From SKKY01 sp965228015 (GTDB lineage Bacteria; Bacillota; Peptococcia; Peptococcales; SKKY01): DNA of 64,000 nt. The position numbers were made by a program, and so were the translations under genes. The number at the start of each line of letters is the position of its first letter. Position 1 is the stretch's first letter. The stretch covers positions 744,001-808,000 of the forward strand of contig OZ245787.1 of NCBI GenBank assembly GCA_965228015.1, written 5' to 3'. Shown here one piece after another: positions 28,286 through 38,254 of the stretch. The notes below the pieces were generated by a model. It was given only the letters and a program-made list of their open reading frames with translations. It was not told the origin of the DNA and did no database searches.

Positions 28286-29569
28286 TTATATTTTATATAG
28301 TTCTAAAGCTTTCACTCTTTGCTCCTTATGATTTACAACAGGAAATGGATAATCGACCCCTATAGTAAGTCCAGCTTTCTTTTGTTCCTCTTCAGACATT
28401 TTCCAGGGTTCATGTATATATTTTGCAGAAACGTTTTTCAATTCCGAAATATATTTTTTAATATATTCCCCTTCAGGATCGAACTTTTGTGACTGATTTA
28501 CAGGATTAAATACTCTAAAATATGGTTGTGCATCAGACCCTGTTGAAGCTGACCACTGCCATCCTCCATTATTTAATACTAAATCTCCATCAACCAGGAA
28601 ATTCATAAAAAATTCTTCACCCTTTTTCCAGTCAGTAAGAAGATCCTTTGTCAGAAAAGATGCTGTTATCATTCTTAAGCGATTATGCATAAAACCTTCT
28701 GTTAATAGCTGCCTTATTCCTGCATCAACAATTGGATAACCGGTACAGCCTTTTTTCCATAATTCAAAATAATCCTTATTATTCTCCCAATATATATCTT
28801 TATACTTTTCCTTAAAAGAATCATATAAAACATTTGGAAAATAAAAATACAACTGATAATAAAAGTCTCTCCATGCAAGTTGTCTTATGAATAATTCCCC
28901 ATTTAAGTCATTTTTCTCTGAACTTAAAGTTTTATTCAGAACACTTACAGGAGAGATTACTCCACAATTTAAATATCTGGAAAAATATGATGTTCCCTCT
29001 TTCCAGGGGTAATCTCTGTCTTTTCCATAACTTTGTATCTTTCGGCCAAAAAAGTCTTCAAATTCACTAAGCTGGACCTTTACTTCTAAATCATTATATT
29101 TTTTACTACTTAATACTTGCTGCCATTTTTTATAAAAAGGAGTGAACACAACATAAGGCTTACCATCTTCCTTAAGCACCTCCCCTGGATTAGTTAAAAG
29201 AAAACCAAAATTATTAACAATAACTTTATCAGGAAATTTTTTTTGTAAAAACTCCTCTTCCTCTAGCTCCCAGGGTAAGTATTGTTTTTGAATTATTATT
29301 TTTTCTGGAGAAACAGAAGAAGCAAAAGGCTGAAAAGATTCTTTTATTTCACCTTCTGTCATTTCCATTTTCCCACCCAAGTTTTCTATATTATTTTTTA
29401 ACCTTAATAGCTCCTTTTTCAAAAAATTCTTATACGAATTCCCTCTTTTTTCCCTAGAAAAATTATTTTCATTCCAAAAGTATAAGAAAAGTGAATTTTC
29501 TAAATAAGTTTCATGTATTCTTAAGTCTTTTCGAAGAATATAAATATTTTTAATTTTTGAGTTTTTCAT
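28286..29569 (-). CDS. phrB: Deoxyribodipyrimidine photo-lyase (class I CPD photolyase)
   Basis: A 427-residue photolyase. The N-terminal alpha/beta domain begins IYILRKDLRIHE; the FAD-binding domain has FIRQLAWRDFYYQ, GCTGYPIVDAGIRQL, GFMHNRLRMITASFL and LNNGGWQWSASTGSDAQPYF (about residues 330-400). It repairs cyclobutane pyrimidine dimers with light, implying exposure to sunlight at least occasionally. The somewhat short N-terminal domain fits the 430-residue subgroup. It starts 3 bp before the end of the upstream GGDEF gene. Confidence 0.94.
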   Translation of the reverse strand: MKNSKIKNIYILRKDLRIHETYLENSLFLYFWNENNFSREKRGNSYKNFLKKELLRLKNNIENLGGKMEMTEGEIKESFQPFASSVSPEKIIIQKQYLPWELEEEEFLQKKFPDKVIVNNFGFLLTNPGEVLKEDGKPYVVFTPFYKKWQQVLSSKKYNDLEVKVQLSEFEDFFGRKIQSYGKDRDYPWKEGTSYFSRYLNCGVISPVSVLNKTLSSEKNDLNGELFIRQLAWRDFYYQLYFYFPNVLYDSFKEKYKDIYWENNKDYFELWKKGCTGYPIVDAGIRQLLTEGFMHNRLRMITASFLTKDLLTDWKKGEEFFMNFLVDGDLVLNNGGWQWSASTGSDAQPYFRVFNPVNQSQKFDPEGEYIKKYISELKNVSAKYIHEPWKMSEEEQKKAGLTIGVDYPFPVVNHKEQRVKALELYKI

Positions 29570-29572
29570 AAT

Positions 29573-30815
29573 TTATTCCTTCTTCTTGCTGCTTTTTTCT
29601 ATATACATTCTTTCATCTGATCTTTTTATCATTTTCTATAAATTATCATTATCTTCTTCTCCTGCATAGGAAATTCCAAAACTCAAAGAAATCGGTGAAA
29701 TAAAGTCCCGGCTCCTTATTTGAAGATCTATATTAATTCTGTTAATAATAAACTCATGAGTAATTTCTTCATTGTTTCTTACTACAATTAAAAATTCATC
29801 TCCTCCATATCTGATAAACAGGTGATCTTTTCTAATGTTTTTCTGAATTATCTCTGCCACAATTTTAATTACTTCATCACCTTTGCCATGGCCATATTTA
29901 TCATTTATTTCCTTTAGATTATCAAGATCAAGGAAAATCAATGTAATAAGGAAAATCAATGTAATATCATCTTTACTAATAATTCCCTCATCAAAGAATA
30001 ATTCTAAAAATTCCATACCTGCAACTCTGTTAAGAGCACCTGTCATAGGATCAATTTTTGCTAAATATCGAAGTCGTTTTTCATATGCTTTCTTTTCAGT
30101 AATATCTTCAATACTTGCAACAAATTTTTCTATTTCCCGGTTGTTATTAAAAATCGGTGTTATCCTTACAGATTGCCGGTAAGTTTCCTTATTTTTTTAA
30201 CATTGTGTAATTCTCCCTGCCATTCTTCCCCTTTAAGAATAGTGTTCCATAAGTTTTTAAACACTTCGTTAGGAATTAAACCCGAGCTTAACATTCTTGG
30301 ATTTTGCCCATACACTTCTACAGGTTTGTAGCCGGTAATTTGAGTAAATCTTTTATTTATATATTCTATATTTCCATTTGTATCAGTAACTAATATACTA
30401 TTTGGCAGGTTTTCAAGAAACTCATGATAACCTAGATTTTCTGCCATATTTTGATTTTTAACCTGGGTAATTATCGCAACAATCTCTTCACTTTTATCAA
30501 GGGTAATTAAGGCATCAAGAAAAATACCTCCTTTTTTCATTAAAGGTATTGAAAGTTCTGCGGGTGAATCATCATATTTTTTAATTATTTCTTTTAAATA
30601 CTTAACGGAACTTTCTGTACTTAAGATATTTAAACCTTTTCCCGTAATTTCCTTTTTATCCCATTTAAACAACTCTTGAAATTTTAAGTTAGAGCCCTTT
30701 ATTTTTAAATTTTTATCAAATATCAAAACAGGGATCGGAAGATTACAATATATTTTTTCGCATTCTTCTTCTGTGCTGCAAAAATAATCTTCCTCTGCAC
30801 TTTTTTTGAACTCTT
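29573..30815 (-). pseudogene. PAS-PAS-GGDEF diguanylate cyclase region, frameshifted; possibly the C-terminal half of one larger protein
   Basis: Two PAS domains (the second contains LVTDTNGNIEYINKRFTQIT and GEEWQGELHN) are followed by a GGDEF domain with an intact active site, FIRYGGDEFLIVV, so c-di-GMP synthesis is predicted for an intact protein. A frame change near 30185 separates PAS from GGDEF. An in-frame TAG at 29636 precedes KMIKRSDERMYIEK and the natural end at 29573. No good start codon or ribosome site exists: the frame runs back to the end of the EAL gene, where adding one A to an A7 run fuses them. The GGDEF domain also carries an 18-bp tandem duplication. Confidence 0.78.
29930..29965. 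repeat. 18-bp perfect tandem duplication in the GGDEF domain
   Basis: The unit AAGGAAAATCAATGTAAT occurs twice head to tail (29930-29947, 29948-29965). It adds six residues in frame (the protein reads TLIFLITLIFLDLDN), inside the substrate-binding part of the GGDEF fold. Confidence 0.93.
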
Positions 30816-31238
30816 TTAATGCTCTTTTTTTATATCAAATTTCTTTAATAATAACTTTTCAAAATCTCTGACTTTAACTGGTTTGGAAAAAAGAAAACCC
30901 TGAACATATTTACAACCAAGGTTATTTAGAAAAACAAATTGTTTTAGTTCTTCGATACCCTCAGCAACTACATCTATTTCCAGATCTTTAGCCAAAGAAA
31001 TAATACTTTTTACAAGGTACTCATCAGTTTTATTATCTAATAAACCTGAAATAAAAGATCTGTCTATTTTAATTTCTGCGAAATTAATGTGCTTAAGTTT
31101 AGTCATGGAAGAATTTCCAGTGCCGAAATCATCAATACTAAATCTGATTCCTATTTTATTTAACCTCTAATGGTATAGTCTTGTTGTAACACCTAGTACG
31201 GATAATATATAATAAACCCGAACTAGGAGGATTGTAAA

Positions 31239-31522
31239 ATGAGCAAACGTTACGATTTAGAATTCAAGAAGGAGGTTGTACGTGAATATCTAAAAGGCAA
31301 AAGCCTTGGTGATCTTTTTGCAACCTACGGTGTATCAAAATCAACAATGTCCGGATGGATAAAAAATACAGCGAAGAATGTCATTACACAAAACCACAAA
31401 ATAAAGAAAATGCAATATCACCAGAGGAATATAGAGCGCTTAACAAGAAGCTTATGGAACTTCAAAAGGAAAATGACTTCCTAAAAAAAGCAGCGGCATT
31501 CTTCGCAAAGGAAATCGATTAG
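31239..31522 (+). pseudogene. IS150-group orfA, copy 1, frameshifted
   Basis: It begins MSKRYDLEFKKEVVREYLKG with a helix-turn-helix (SLGDLFATYGVSKSTMSGWI). One A is missing after the GWIK codons compared with the other copy, so the leucine-rich tail (ALNKKLMELQKENDFLKK) is out of frame. The natural end is the TAG at 31520-31522, which overlaps the orfB start. Confidence 0.85.
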
Positions 31523-32379
31523 TGGTATATCAGTTCATTGATGCCTATAAACTTGAGTTTGGATTGCGCTGGTTATGCCGCAAGTTCAACCTCTCTCCGA
31601 ATATGTACTACAATTACTTAAAGAACAGAAAATCCACGTATCGTGAGGGAAAGGCTAAAGTTCAAGAAAACATAAAAAGTATTTATTACAATAATGGACG
31701 CATTATCGGCCATAGGTGGATGGTCGCTTTTCTTGCAAGGCAAAATATATTTATTAGTAAGACAACAACACATAAGTATATGAACAAGGAATTAAACCTG
31801 CATGCAATCACTGTAAGAAAAAGGCCCAAATATGTAAAAGGTAAAAAGAACAAAGTATTTCCCAATATTCTTAATCAAAATTTCTCTGTCACAGAAAGAA
31901 ATAAAGTATGGTGTACTGATTTCACCTATATAAGATTAACAAACGGTAAAATGCGTTATAATTGTATTATTATAGATTTAGCAAAAAGGGAAGCAATAGC
32001 AACGGTTAACTCAAAATGAATCAACTCAGATCTGGCAATAGAAACCTTGTCTAAAGCTCTTGAAAGAGAGAGCCCAGATGAAGGGTTAGTCTTACATTCA
32101 GATCAGGGGGTACAGTTCACCTCATGGGCTTTCGTAGAGTACTGCAAAAGCCAAGGAATAAGGCAAAGCATGAGTAAAACAGGTTGCCCATATGATAACG
32201 CTCCAATGGAGAGATTTTATAAATCACTTAAGTCAGAGCTTATTTACCACCAAAAATTTGAAACCGACCTACAATTAGATGAAACTATCAATAAATATGT
32301 TTATGTGTGGTACAATCACATTCGACCTCATTCATAGAATGGAGGGCTGACTCCATTTGAAGCACGAAATATAAACTGA
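31522..32379 (+). pseudogene. IS150-group orfB transposase, copy 1, two nonsense codons
   Basis: A DDE integrase with WCTDFTYIRL, HSDQGVQFTS and YDNAPMERFYKSLKSE. Compared with the intact copy at 43424-44284, codon TGG (W) is TGA at 32017-32019, and TAC (Y) is TAG near 32335. The start is GTG 31522. Confidence 0.88.
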
Positions 32380-34044
32380 TTTTCCGTACTTAGTGTTACA
32401 AAGATGCTTGACCATTACAACCTGTTAATTATTTCTTTTAAGTGTTCTGCTTCTTCAAATATATAGTTCTCTGTAACTTCCATAATTAATTTTTCTGACT
32501 CAACATCATACTTTTTAATTATTCCTTCAACTACTCCTGGAAGATTATACTGAAGAAGTTGTTTCCCTGAAATATTAATAGAAATAGGAATATTAACATT
32601 TTTATACTCCCAGCGTTTTAATATCCTGCAGGCTTCTTCCATAACCCATTCTCCAATTTTAAGAATAAGGTTACTTTTTTCTGCAACAGGAATAAAATCA
32701 TTAGGTGCAACAAGGCCGTATTTCTTGTGGTTCCATCTAATCAGTGCTTCTGCTTTCACAATTTTTTCTGTATTCAGATCTAAAATTGGTTGTAAATATA
32801 GCTCAAACTCACCTTTTTCCAGTGAATCATGAATTTCCGATTCTAACTCATATTCTCTTTTTATTTCTGCTTCCAAATCTCCTGAAAAAGAAACCAGATG
32901 AACTTCATTATTTAAACGGGCTTTATTTTTCGCTAAAGCTGCTTTTCTGATTAAAGTTTCCTTTACAACTCCGTCTTCCGGGAAAGAACTAATACCTATG
33001 TCAAGATCTAGCCTATAGACAATATCATTAATAATTATTGGTTGCTTTAAAAAATCAATCAATTCCCTGGCAAAAACTACTGCATCTTCTTTGGATATTT
33101 CTTTATAAATAATAACAAACTCATCATCCTTAAAGCGTGTGAGTATAATATTATTTATTTCCCCGCTTTTTAAAATAAATCTGTTTACCAAATTAACAAT
33201 ATGAATTACAACCTTGTCTCCTACTTCGTAACCATATATTTCATTTATAACCCTGAATTTTTTTATATCTATATAAATTAAAGAAAATTTTTCATTGTTT
33301 TTTAATAATTCTTCTGTTTTCTTCAGAAAAAAATTATAATTACTAATACCAGTAAGACTGTCCTTATAGGCAAGATCATTTAATTTAGTTTCAAGAACAG
33401 CCTTTTCTGTAATATCAATGCCCAAGACAACAATTAAATTCTGCTTTTTTTCCTTAACAAGAAAAGAATGTTTTTCAAAAGTTCTTAAACGTCCTTTTTT
33501 ATCAACAAAGTAATCATAGTCCTTTACATATCCCTCTTGCCTGATAACTTGATTTTTTTCCAGAAGATCTTCTTTCTGCTCTATAGTAAATAATTCAGAA
33601 GTTTTTTCTCAAGCCAGTTTTTTCCATTTAGAAAATCAGCTGTAAATTTATTAATAAACTTATACTTCCCATTAAAATCCATTACTGCAATTATCCCAGG
33701 AAAATTATCTACTAAGTTATTAAATAAACCAATTATATTTATTACAGAATCAGAAAAAGAATCCGGATGTTTTTTCTCGGATTCTATATGTATAAGGAAA
33801 AGATTTACTAAATTTTCTATAACCAGTAAATCCTTTCTGTTAATATTTTTTCCCCGGCAAGAAAAAGTTTTTTTCATCATTAATATTAAGTGGGAAAAAG
33901 ACAGAATTATCTGATGGATTTTTCTACTATAGAAATATCGGATTTATTAGTTATACTTCTAATCAATTCTATAAAATCATCTATACAAATATTTATTTTG
34001 TTCCCCAATCTCTCCATAACATCCACCTGTCTTATGTTAATATT

Positions 34045-34392
34045 TTAGGCCAAACCCATGAACCCCTTTATATCAGATATGTTTTTCTCATCTAATTCAA
34101 AAGTATATCTTGCTCCGTCTTCAATTACCAGTACAACTTGTTTTAAATCAAGAATCTTATAAAGGTCTTCTGAAAGCTCTGGATTAAATGCTGCAATTTG
34201 CGGGAACCCAAAAGCAAAAATTTCTTCCTCACCATCTTTTTTTAAAACAATATGGAGCTCAAGTTCATCCTCAGTAACTTCTGTGTTAAATTCAAGAATT
34301 CCATCAGTTATTGTTTCTGATGTCAATTCCTTGGAGAATAATTCAAAATCCGGTTTTTCCGGAATATAAAAAAGATTATATCTTTTTTTCAT
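34045..34392 (-). CDS. Hypothetical acidic protein
   Basis: A 115-residue soluble, acidic protein with no motif I recognise. It has an alternating beta-strand-like pattern (ILEFNTEVTEDELELHIVLK, then VVLVIEDGARYTFEL). ATG 34392 is chosen because AGAGGTGA lies 5-8 bases upstream; the ORF could open at 34410. It is divergent from the chemoreceptor gene and 27 bp upstream of the PAS/EAL gene on the same strand, so a link to c-di-GMP signalling is possible but unproven. Confidence 0.65.
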   Translation of the reverse strand: MKKRYNLFYIPEKPDFELFSKELTSETITDGILEFNTEVTEDELELHIVLKKDGEEEIFAFGFPQIAAFNPELSEDLYKILDLKQVVLVIEDGARYTFELDEKNISDIKGFMGLA

Positions 34393-34459
34393 ATATATCA
34401 CCTCTCGCAAAACTTACACAAATTTCCTTGCAAATAAACCATTTTGTAAAGAATTTATG

Positions 34460-34488
34460 TTGAAACTTGTATAAATTAAGGATAGAAT
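34460..34488 (+). promoter_or_regulatory. Sigma-A promoter of the chemoreceptor gene
   Basis: TTGAAA (34460-34465), a 17-bp spacer and TAGAAT (34483-34488) give a good plus-strand promoter 38 bp before the start codon. Confidence 0.75.
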
Positions 34489-34525
34489 AAATTTAATAAA
34501 GTATTTTTTATGGGAGGGTATGGCT

Positions 34526-35380
34526 ATGTCAATTCAAGCAACAGGAAAAGAGGTTTTGAGAGCCTTCGCAAGTATTGCATATCTTATAAATGACACAACA
34601 TCTTCTGATATTGGAATCTCTGTAATTGAAGGAGATACTTATTTAGAATATACGCCTGCAGCAAAACTGGATCTTGGAAGAAAACCAGGAGATAAAATTT
34701 CCGATAAAACTGTAGGTCACAGATGTATGGCGGAAAGAAGAAAGATCATTGAAGAGATTACAAAAGAAAAGTCTGCATACGGCAAAGCTTATATAGCAAA
34801 TGCTCTTCCAATTTTTGACGATAACAACAAAGTAGTTGGCTGCATAGTTACAACTGAAACTAATGATGTTCAGGAATTTTTCAGAGACAAATCTTCAATA
34901 TTAAGAGAATCTTCAAATGAAGTTGCTCAGGCAATTCAAAACCTGGCAATGCAAGCAGAGAACCTGGCAATTTCTGGTAAAAATTTGGACTCCCTTTCTC
35001 AGGAAACTCGGAAAAAAGTAATGGAAACAGATAAAATTATCACTTTTATCAATGATATTGCTAAGAAAACCAACCTTCTTAGTCTAAACGCTTCCATTGA
35101 AGCTTCAAGAGTTGGCGAAATTGGAAGAGGTTTTGGTGTAGTTGCTGAAGAAATCAGAAAACTTGCAAACCACAGTTCAGAGTCCGTAAAAAATATTGAA
35201 GTTGTATTAAAAATTATAATTGAAGCAATGACTGATGTTAAAGAACAAAGCAGCGCAATTGACAGAGCGACTCAGGAACAAGTAGCAATCACTGAAGAAA
35301 TTTCTGCTTCTATGGAAGAAATTGCAGCTATGGCAAATGAAATTCAAGACTTTACTGAAAATATCCGACACGACATTTAA
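34526..35380 (+). CDS. Soluble methyl-accepting chemotaxis-type signal transducer
   Basis: A 284-residue protein without membrane segments. The N-terminal half (about 1-115) is a PAS/GAF-like sensor domain (ANALPIFDDNNKVVGCIVTT). The C-terminal half contains the MCP signalling hairpin tip, FINDIAKKTNLLSLNASIEA, followed by GFGVVAEEIRKLANHSSES. The cytoplasmic signalling domain is short (about 150 residues), as in small soluble transducers. ATG 34526 fits GGGAGG at 34511-34516 with 9-base spacing better than ATG 34520. No che genes are visible nearby. Confidence 0.85.
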   Translation: MSIQATGKEVLRAFASIAYLINDTTSSDIGISVIEGDTYLEYTPAAKLDLGRKPGDKISDKTVGHRCMAERRKIIEEITKEKSAYGKAYIANALPIFDDNNKVVGCIVTTETNDVQEFFRDKSSILRESSNEVAQAIQNLAMQAENLAISGKNLDSLSQETRKKVMETDKIITFINDIAKKTNLLSLNASIEASRVGEIGRGFGVVAEEIRKLANHSSESVKNIEVVLKIIIEAMTDVKEQSSAIDRATQEQVAITEEISASMEEIAAMANEIQDFTENIRHDI

Positions 35381-35384
35381 AAAA

Positions 35385-35417
35385 TTACTAAAACCCGGGC
35401 TTTCCGGGTTTTAGTAA
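35385..35417 (+). terminator. Hairpin after the chemoreceptor gene
   Basis: A 14-bp perfect stem (arms 35385-35398 and 35404-35417, core AAAACCCGG / CCGGGTTTT) just after the stop codon. It has no U-run and ends 1 base before the AAGGAGG of the next gene, so it may act as a partial terminator or control that ribosome site. Confidence 0.6.
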
Positions 35418-35432
35418 AAGGAGGTTTTTTAT

Positions 35433-36619
35433 TTGAACCCAATTTTGATAAATATAACACTGCCAGTATTAATATCACTTATTTTTTCTTCAGTGATTTT
35501 TATCTATTTGTTTTCTTTCAATAATAAAAAATCTCATTTAAATATATATACTCATTTATTTTTATCTTTTACATTTTCCGGAATTTTTTTATCTCTCTTT
35601 AATAAAAATAATGTCCCGGCAAAAATTATTATTTCATTCTCATTTATTTTGTTTCTTACATTAATTCTAACAACATACAAAGAATACGGCAGGAAACTGG
35701 ATTTTTACTATTTCTCTTTAATAGTCTTTTATTCATTGAACTTTTTTCTACTACTTATCAAGTCGCTATTCATCAATTCTCGTAAACTTACCCTGGAATC
35801 CAGGGATAAATTATTTGCTTATTCTTATTTCTGTTTTTGTAGCTTTTTCCCATATCTAAAAACAAGCTCACAACAAATTGATATTATACAGCTATTTTAA
35901 TATTTCTTTAATTTATATCTTTGATGTCTTTATTAAAGGAACTTATGGCTATTTGTTAAGTACTTTTGCCTTAACATGCTTTTTTATCCTTCATTTTATT
36001 AATGCAAGAAAACAAGTTTATACTCCTTTACTAAAGAAAATAGAAAAACTTGACACTCTCGCAAAAAACAAGCTGCTGAAATGCCAGAACATATTAGACA
36101 AAAATTTCAAATTATGGAACACAACAAAGCAAAATTAATGGATATGGCATATACAGATAAAATGACCGGAGTAGCAAATAAAGAAAAACTGGTTTCAATT
36201 ATCAGAGATTTAATTAATGATAACCGGATAGAAATATTTTCAATTCTAATGTTTGATATTGATAATTTTAAAATAATAAATGACAACACGGGACATCTGG
36301 TTGGTGATGAGAGCCTTGTAACCATGGCAAGATTAGATGAGGATTCAATTCGTAAAATGATTATATAGGCCGGTATGGAGGAGATGAATTTGTTATAGTG
36401 CTTCCAAACCTTGATGCCTTTGAAGCTAAAATGATTGCTGAAAGATTCAGAATAAAAATTTCTCAGCAGACTAAACCTAAATTTACAATTTCAATAGGTG
36501 TAGCATCTTATCCGGAAGATGGAAAAACTTTTAAAGAATTAATTGAAACTGCAGACAAAGGCCTCTATTTATCAAAGGAAAGAGGTAAAAACCGGGTATC
36601 CCACTCAAAATTATATTGA
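35433..36619 (+). pseudogene. Membrane-bound diguanylate cyclase, three frameshifts
   Basis: The start is TTG 35433 with AAAGGAGG 8-10 bases upstream. An N-terminal membrane region with about six hydrophobic stretches (35433-36040) is followed by a linker helix and a GGDEF domain (DKMTGVANKEKLVS, MFDIDNFKIINDNTGH, then YGGDEFVIVLPNLDA). The full GGDEF motif is retained. Frame changes near 35880-35900, 36090-36130 and 36365 break the gene into four pieces. The carboxy end (SIGVASYPEDGKTFKELIETAD) is normal. It sits directly upstream of the SAM riboswitch. Confidence 0.82.
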
Positions 36620-36668
36620 CAATATAAATAGTTTTTGCTAAAATTTTATTTATCAATTTAATATGCTA

Positions 36669-36765
36669 CTTATCAAGAGAGGTAGAGGGACTGGCCCTAT
36701 GAAACCCGGCAACCTGCATTTTTGCAAGGTGCTAATTCCAGAGGTGTGTAATGCCGAAGATGAGA
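36669..36765 (+). promoter_or_regulatory. SAM-I (S-box) riboswitch
   Basis: The leader of metNIQ has the S-box hallmarks: CTTATCAAGAGAGGTAGAGG, the GGCCCTATGAAACCCGGCAA block, the internal stem around GCAAGGTGCTAATTCC, and the closing ATGCCGAAGATGAGA. The P1 helix pairs 36669-36674 with 36760-36765. Binding of S-adenosylmethionine should favour the following terminator and shut off methionine import. Confidence 0.96.
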
Positions 36766-36769
36766 TCTC

Positions 36770-36799
36770 AAGACTCCTCTTTGAGGAGTCTTTTTTTTT
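36770..36799 (+). terminator. Riboswitch expression-platform terminator
   Basis: A 10-bp stem (AAGACTCCTC / GAGGAGTCTT) with loop TTT followed by a T-run, directly after the S-box. Transcription must read through it for metNIQ to be made. Confidence 0.95.
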
Positions 36800-36814
36800 G
36801 AAAGGAAAAGTCAA

Positions 36815-37543
36815 ATGATAAAAATTACTGAAGTAAAAAAGGTTTATAAATCCAAAGATGGGGATGTTACAGCTTTGAAAAATATAAACCTCAACATAGA
36901 ACAAAGGGATATTTATGGTATTATTGGTCCCAGTGGTGCCGGAAAATCAACACTTATCAGAATTATTAACCTTTTAGAAAAACCTTCTTCAGGAAGTGTG
37001 CTAGTTGATGGAGTTGATTTAACCAATCTTTCAAAAAAGGAATTAAAGGAAGAGCGAAAAGAAATAGGAATGATCTTTCAAAACTTTAATCTAATGAACA
37101 ATTCCACTGTTAGTCAGAATATTGCATTCCCTATGGAAATATCCCATATTGATAAACAAATAATTAAAGACCGCCTTAATGAACTTCTCGATATGGCGGG
37201 CCTTAAGAATAAAGAAAGTGTATATCCAGCCAAACTTTCCGGAGGACAAAAGCAAAGAGTTGGAATTGCCAGGGCACTGGCAAATAAACCTAAAATTTTA
37301 CTTTGCGATGAACCTACCTCTGCTTTGGATCCGGTTACTACTAAGTCTATACTGGAATTACTAAAAGATATTAATGAAAAATTAAATATCACCATAGTTT
37401 TAATTACTCACCAAATGGAAGTTGTTAAAACTATATGTAACAAAACTGCAGTTATAGAAAATGGATTAATTGTAGAAGAAGGTCTAACCCAAAATATTTT
37501 GGTAAACCCTTCTTCCGAAACTCTAAAACAATTTTTATCATAA
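36815..37543 (+). CDS. metN: Methionine ABC transporter ATPase (short form)
   Basis: A 242-residue ABC ATPase with Walker A GPSGAGKST, Q-loop MIFQNFNLM, signature LSGGQKQRVGIARAL and Walker B LLCDEPTSALDP. It is about 100 residues shorter than standard MetN because it lacks the C-terminal NIL/ACT-like domain that mediates methionine feedback inhibition. It is first in a metNIQ operon under the SAM riboswitch, which may supply the regulation instead. The frame is intact and no trace of the missing domain follows. Confidence 0.9.
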   Translation: MIKITEVKKVYKSKDGDVTALKNINLNIEQRDIYGIIGPSGAGKSTLIRIINLLEKPSSGSVLVDGVDLTNLSKKELKEERKEIGMIFQNFNLMNNSTVSQNIAFPMEISHIDKQIIKDRLNELLDMAGLKNKESVYPAKLSGGQKQRVGIARALANKPKILLCDEPTSALDPVTTKSILELLKDINEKLNITIVLITHQMEVVKTICNKTAVIENGLIVEEGLTQNILVNPSSETLKQFLS

Positions 37544-37561
37544 TGATTAAAGGAGAACGAC

Positions 37562-38233
37562 ATGGATTTTGAATTAGCCCGAATTATGTCCCTAATTATG
37601 CCTTCCCTTTGGGAAACAATTTATATGGTAACATTATCTACCATTTTTTCTGTTATTTTGGGACTGCCAATGGGAATTATTGTAGTAATTACGGAAAAAG
37701 GTCATATCTGGGAGCATAAATTAATTAACAACATACTTAGTTATCTTATTAATATTTTCAGATCTATACCATTTATTATACTTATTATTATATTATTCCC
37801 TTTAGCAAGAATAGTAGTTGGTGCATCCATTGGCTCAACAGCAGCCATAGTACCCCTTTCTATTGCCGCTTCACCTTTTGTTGCAAGAATAGTTGAAACT
37901 TCTATGAAAGAAATTGATTATGGAATTATTGAGGCTGCACTGGCCCATGGGGCGTCAACTTTTCAAATTATAATGAAAGTAATGGTTAAAGAAGCTATGC
38001 CTTCCCTTATATTAGGGCTTTCATTAACAACCATTAACATTCTTGGTTATTCTGCAATGGCAGGAGCAATCGGTGGTGGAGACTTGGGAGACTTAGCAAT
38101 TCATTATGGATATCAGAGATTCCAAACTGATATTCTGGTAGTAACAGTTATTATTTTAATAATTGTTGTTGAATTTATTCAAAGGTCCGGTAACCTTTTT
38201 GCCAGACTTTTAGATAAAAGAATAAAAGAATAA
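37562..38233 (+). CDS. metI: Methionine ABC transporter permease
   Basis: A 223-residue permease of normal MetI length with five hydrophobic segments. The EAA loop is IIEAALAHGASTFQIIMKVM (about residues 121-140), and the family stretch AGAIGGGDLGDLAIHYGYQRF follows. It lies 18 bp after metN and 21 bp before metQ. Confidence 0.94.
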   Translation: MDFELARIMSLIMPSLWETIYMVTLSTIFSVILGLPMGIIVVITEKGHIWEHKLINNILSYLINIFRSIPFIILIIILFPLARIVVGASIGSTAAIVPLSIAASPFVARIVETSMKEIDYGIIEAALAHGASTFQIIMKVMVKEAMPSLILGLSLTTINILGYSAMAGAIGGGDLGDLAIHYGYQRFQTDILVVTVIILIIVVEFIQRSGNLFARLLDKRIKE

Positions 38234-38254
38234 TTATTTAGGAGGATGTAATAA

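Larger units (their letters stand above)
31167..32418 (+). mobile_element. IS3-family (IS150-group) element, copy 1, inside the EAL gene
   Basis: The ends share TAATGG and then GTAACAC...AGTACGGA as inverted repeats. A 5-bp direct repeat, AACCT, flanks it (31162-31166, 32419-32423), and taking the element out with one repeat rejoins the EAL reading frame exactly (NRL-NKIG). It carries orfA and orfB in the plus orientation, both damaged. A second, truncated copy is at 43418-44638. Confidence 0.92.
30816..34017 (-). pseudogene. PAS-GGDEF(degenerate)-EAL c-di-GMP phosphodiesterase, split by an IS element
   Basis: Assembled from 34017 (MERLGNKINICIDDF, AGGTGG upstream) through a PAS domain (IIAVMDFNGKYKFINKFTAD), a GGDEF domain with the altered active site TRFKDDEF, and an EAL domain with KAEALIRW intact. 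The EAL domain is cut at codon NRL by the IS150-like element (31167-32418) and resumes as NKIGIRFSIDDFGTGNSSM...VVAEGIE. Removing the IS and one AACCT repeat restores the frame. Additional frame changes lie near 33910 and 33595. The degenerate GGDEF is probably regulatory; the EAL part would degrade c-di-GMP. Confidence 0.82.

Noticed and set aside
36668..36800. Possible T-box in front of metNIQ
   Set aside because: There is no TGGNACC-type T-box sequence. The S-box core (GAAACCCGGCAA and neighbouring helices) is clear.
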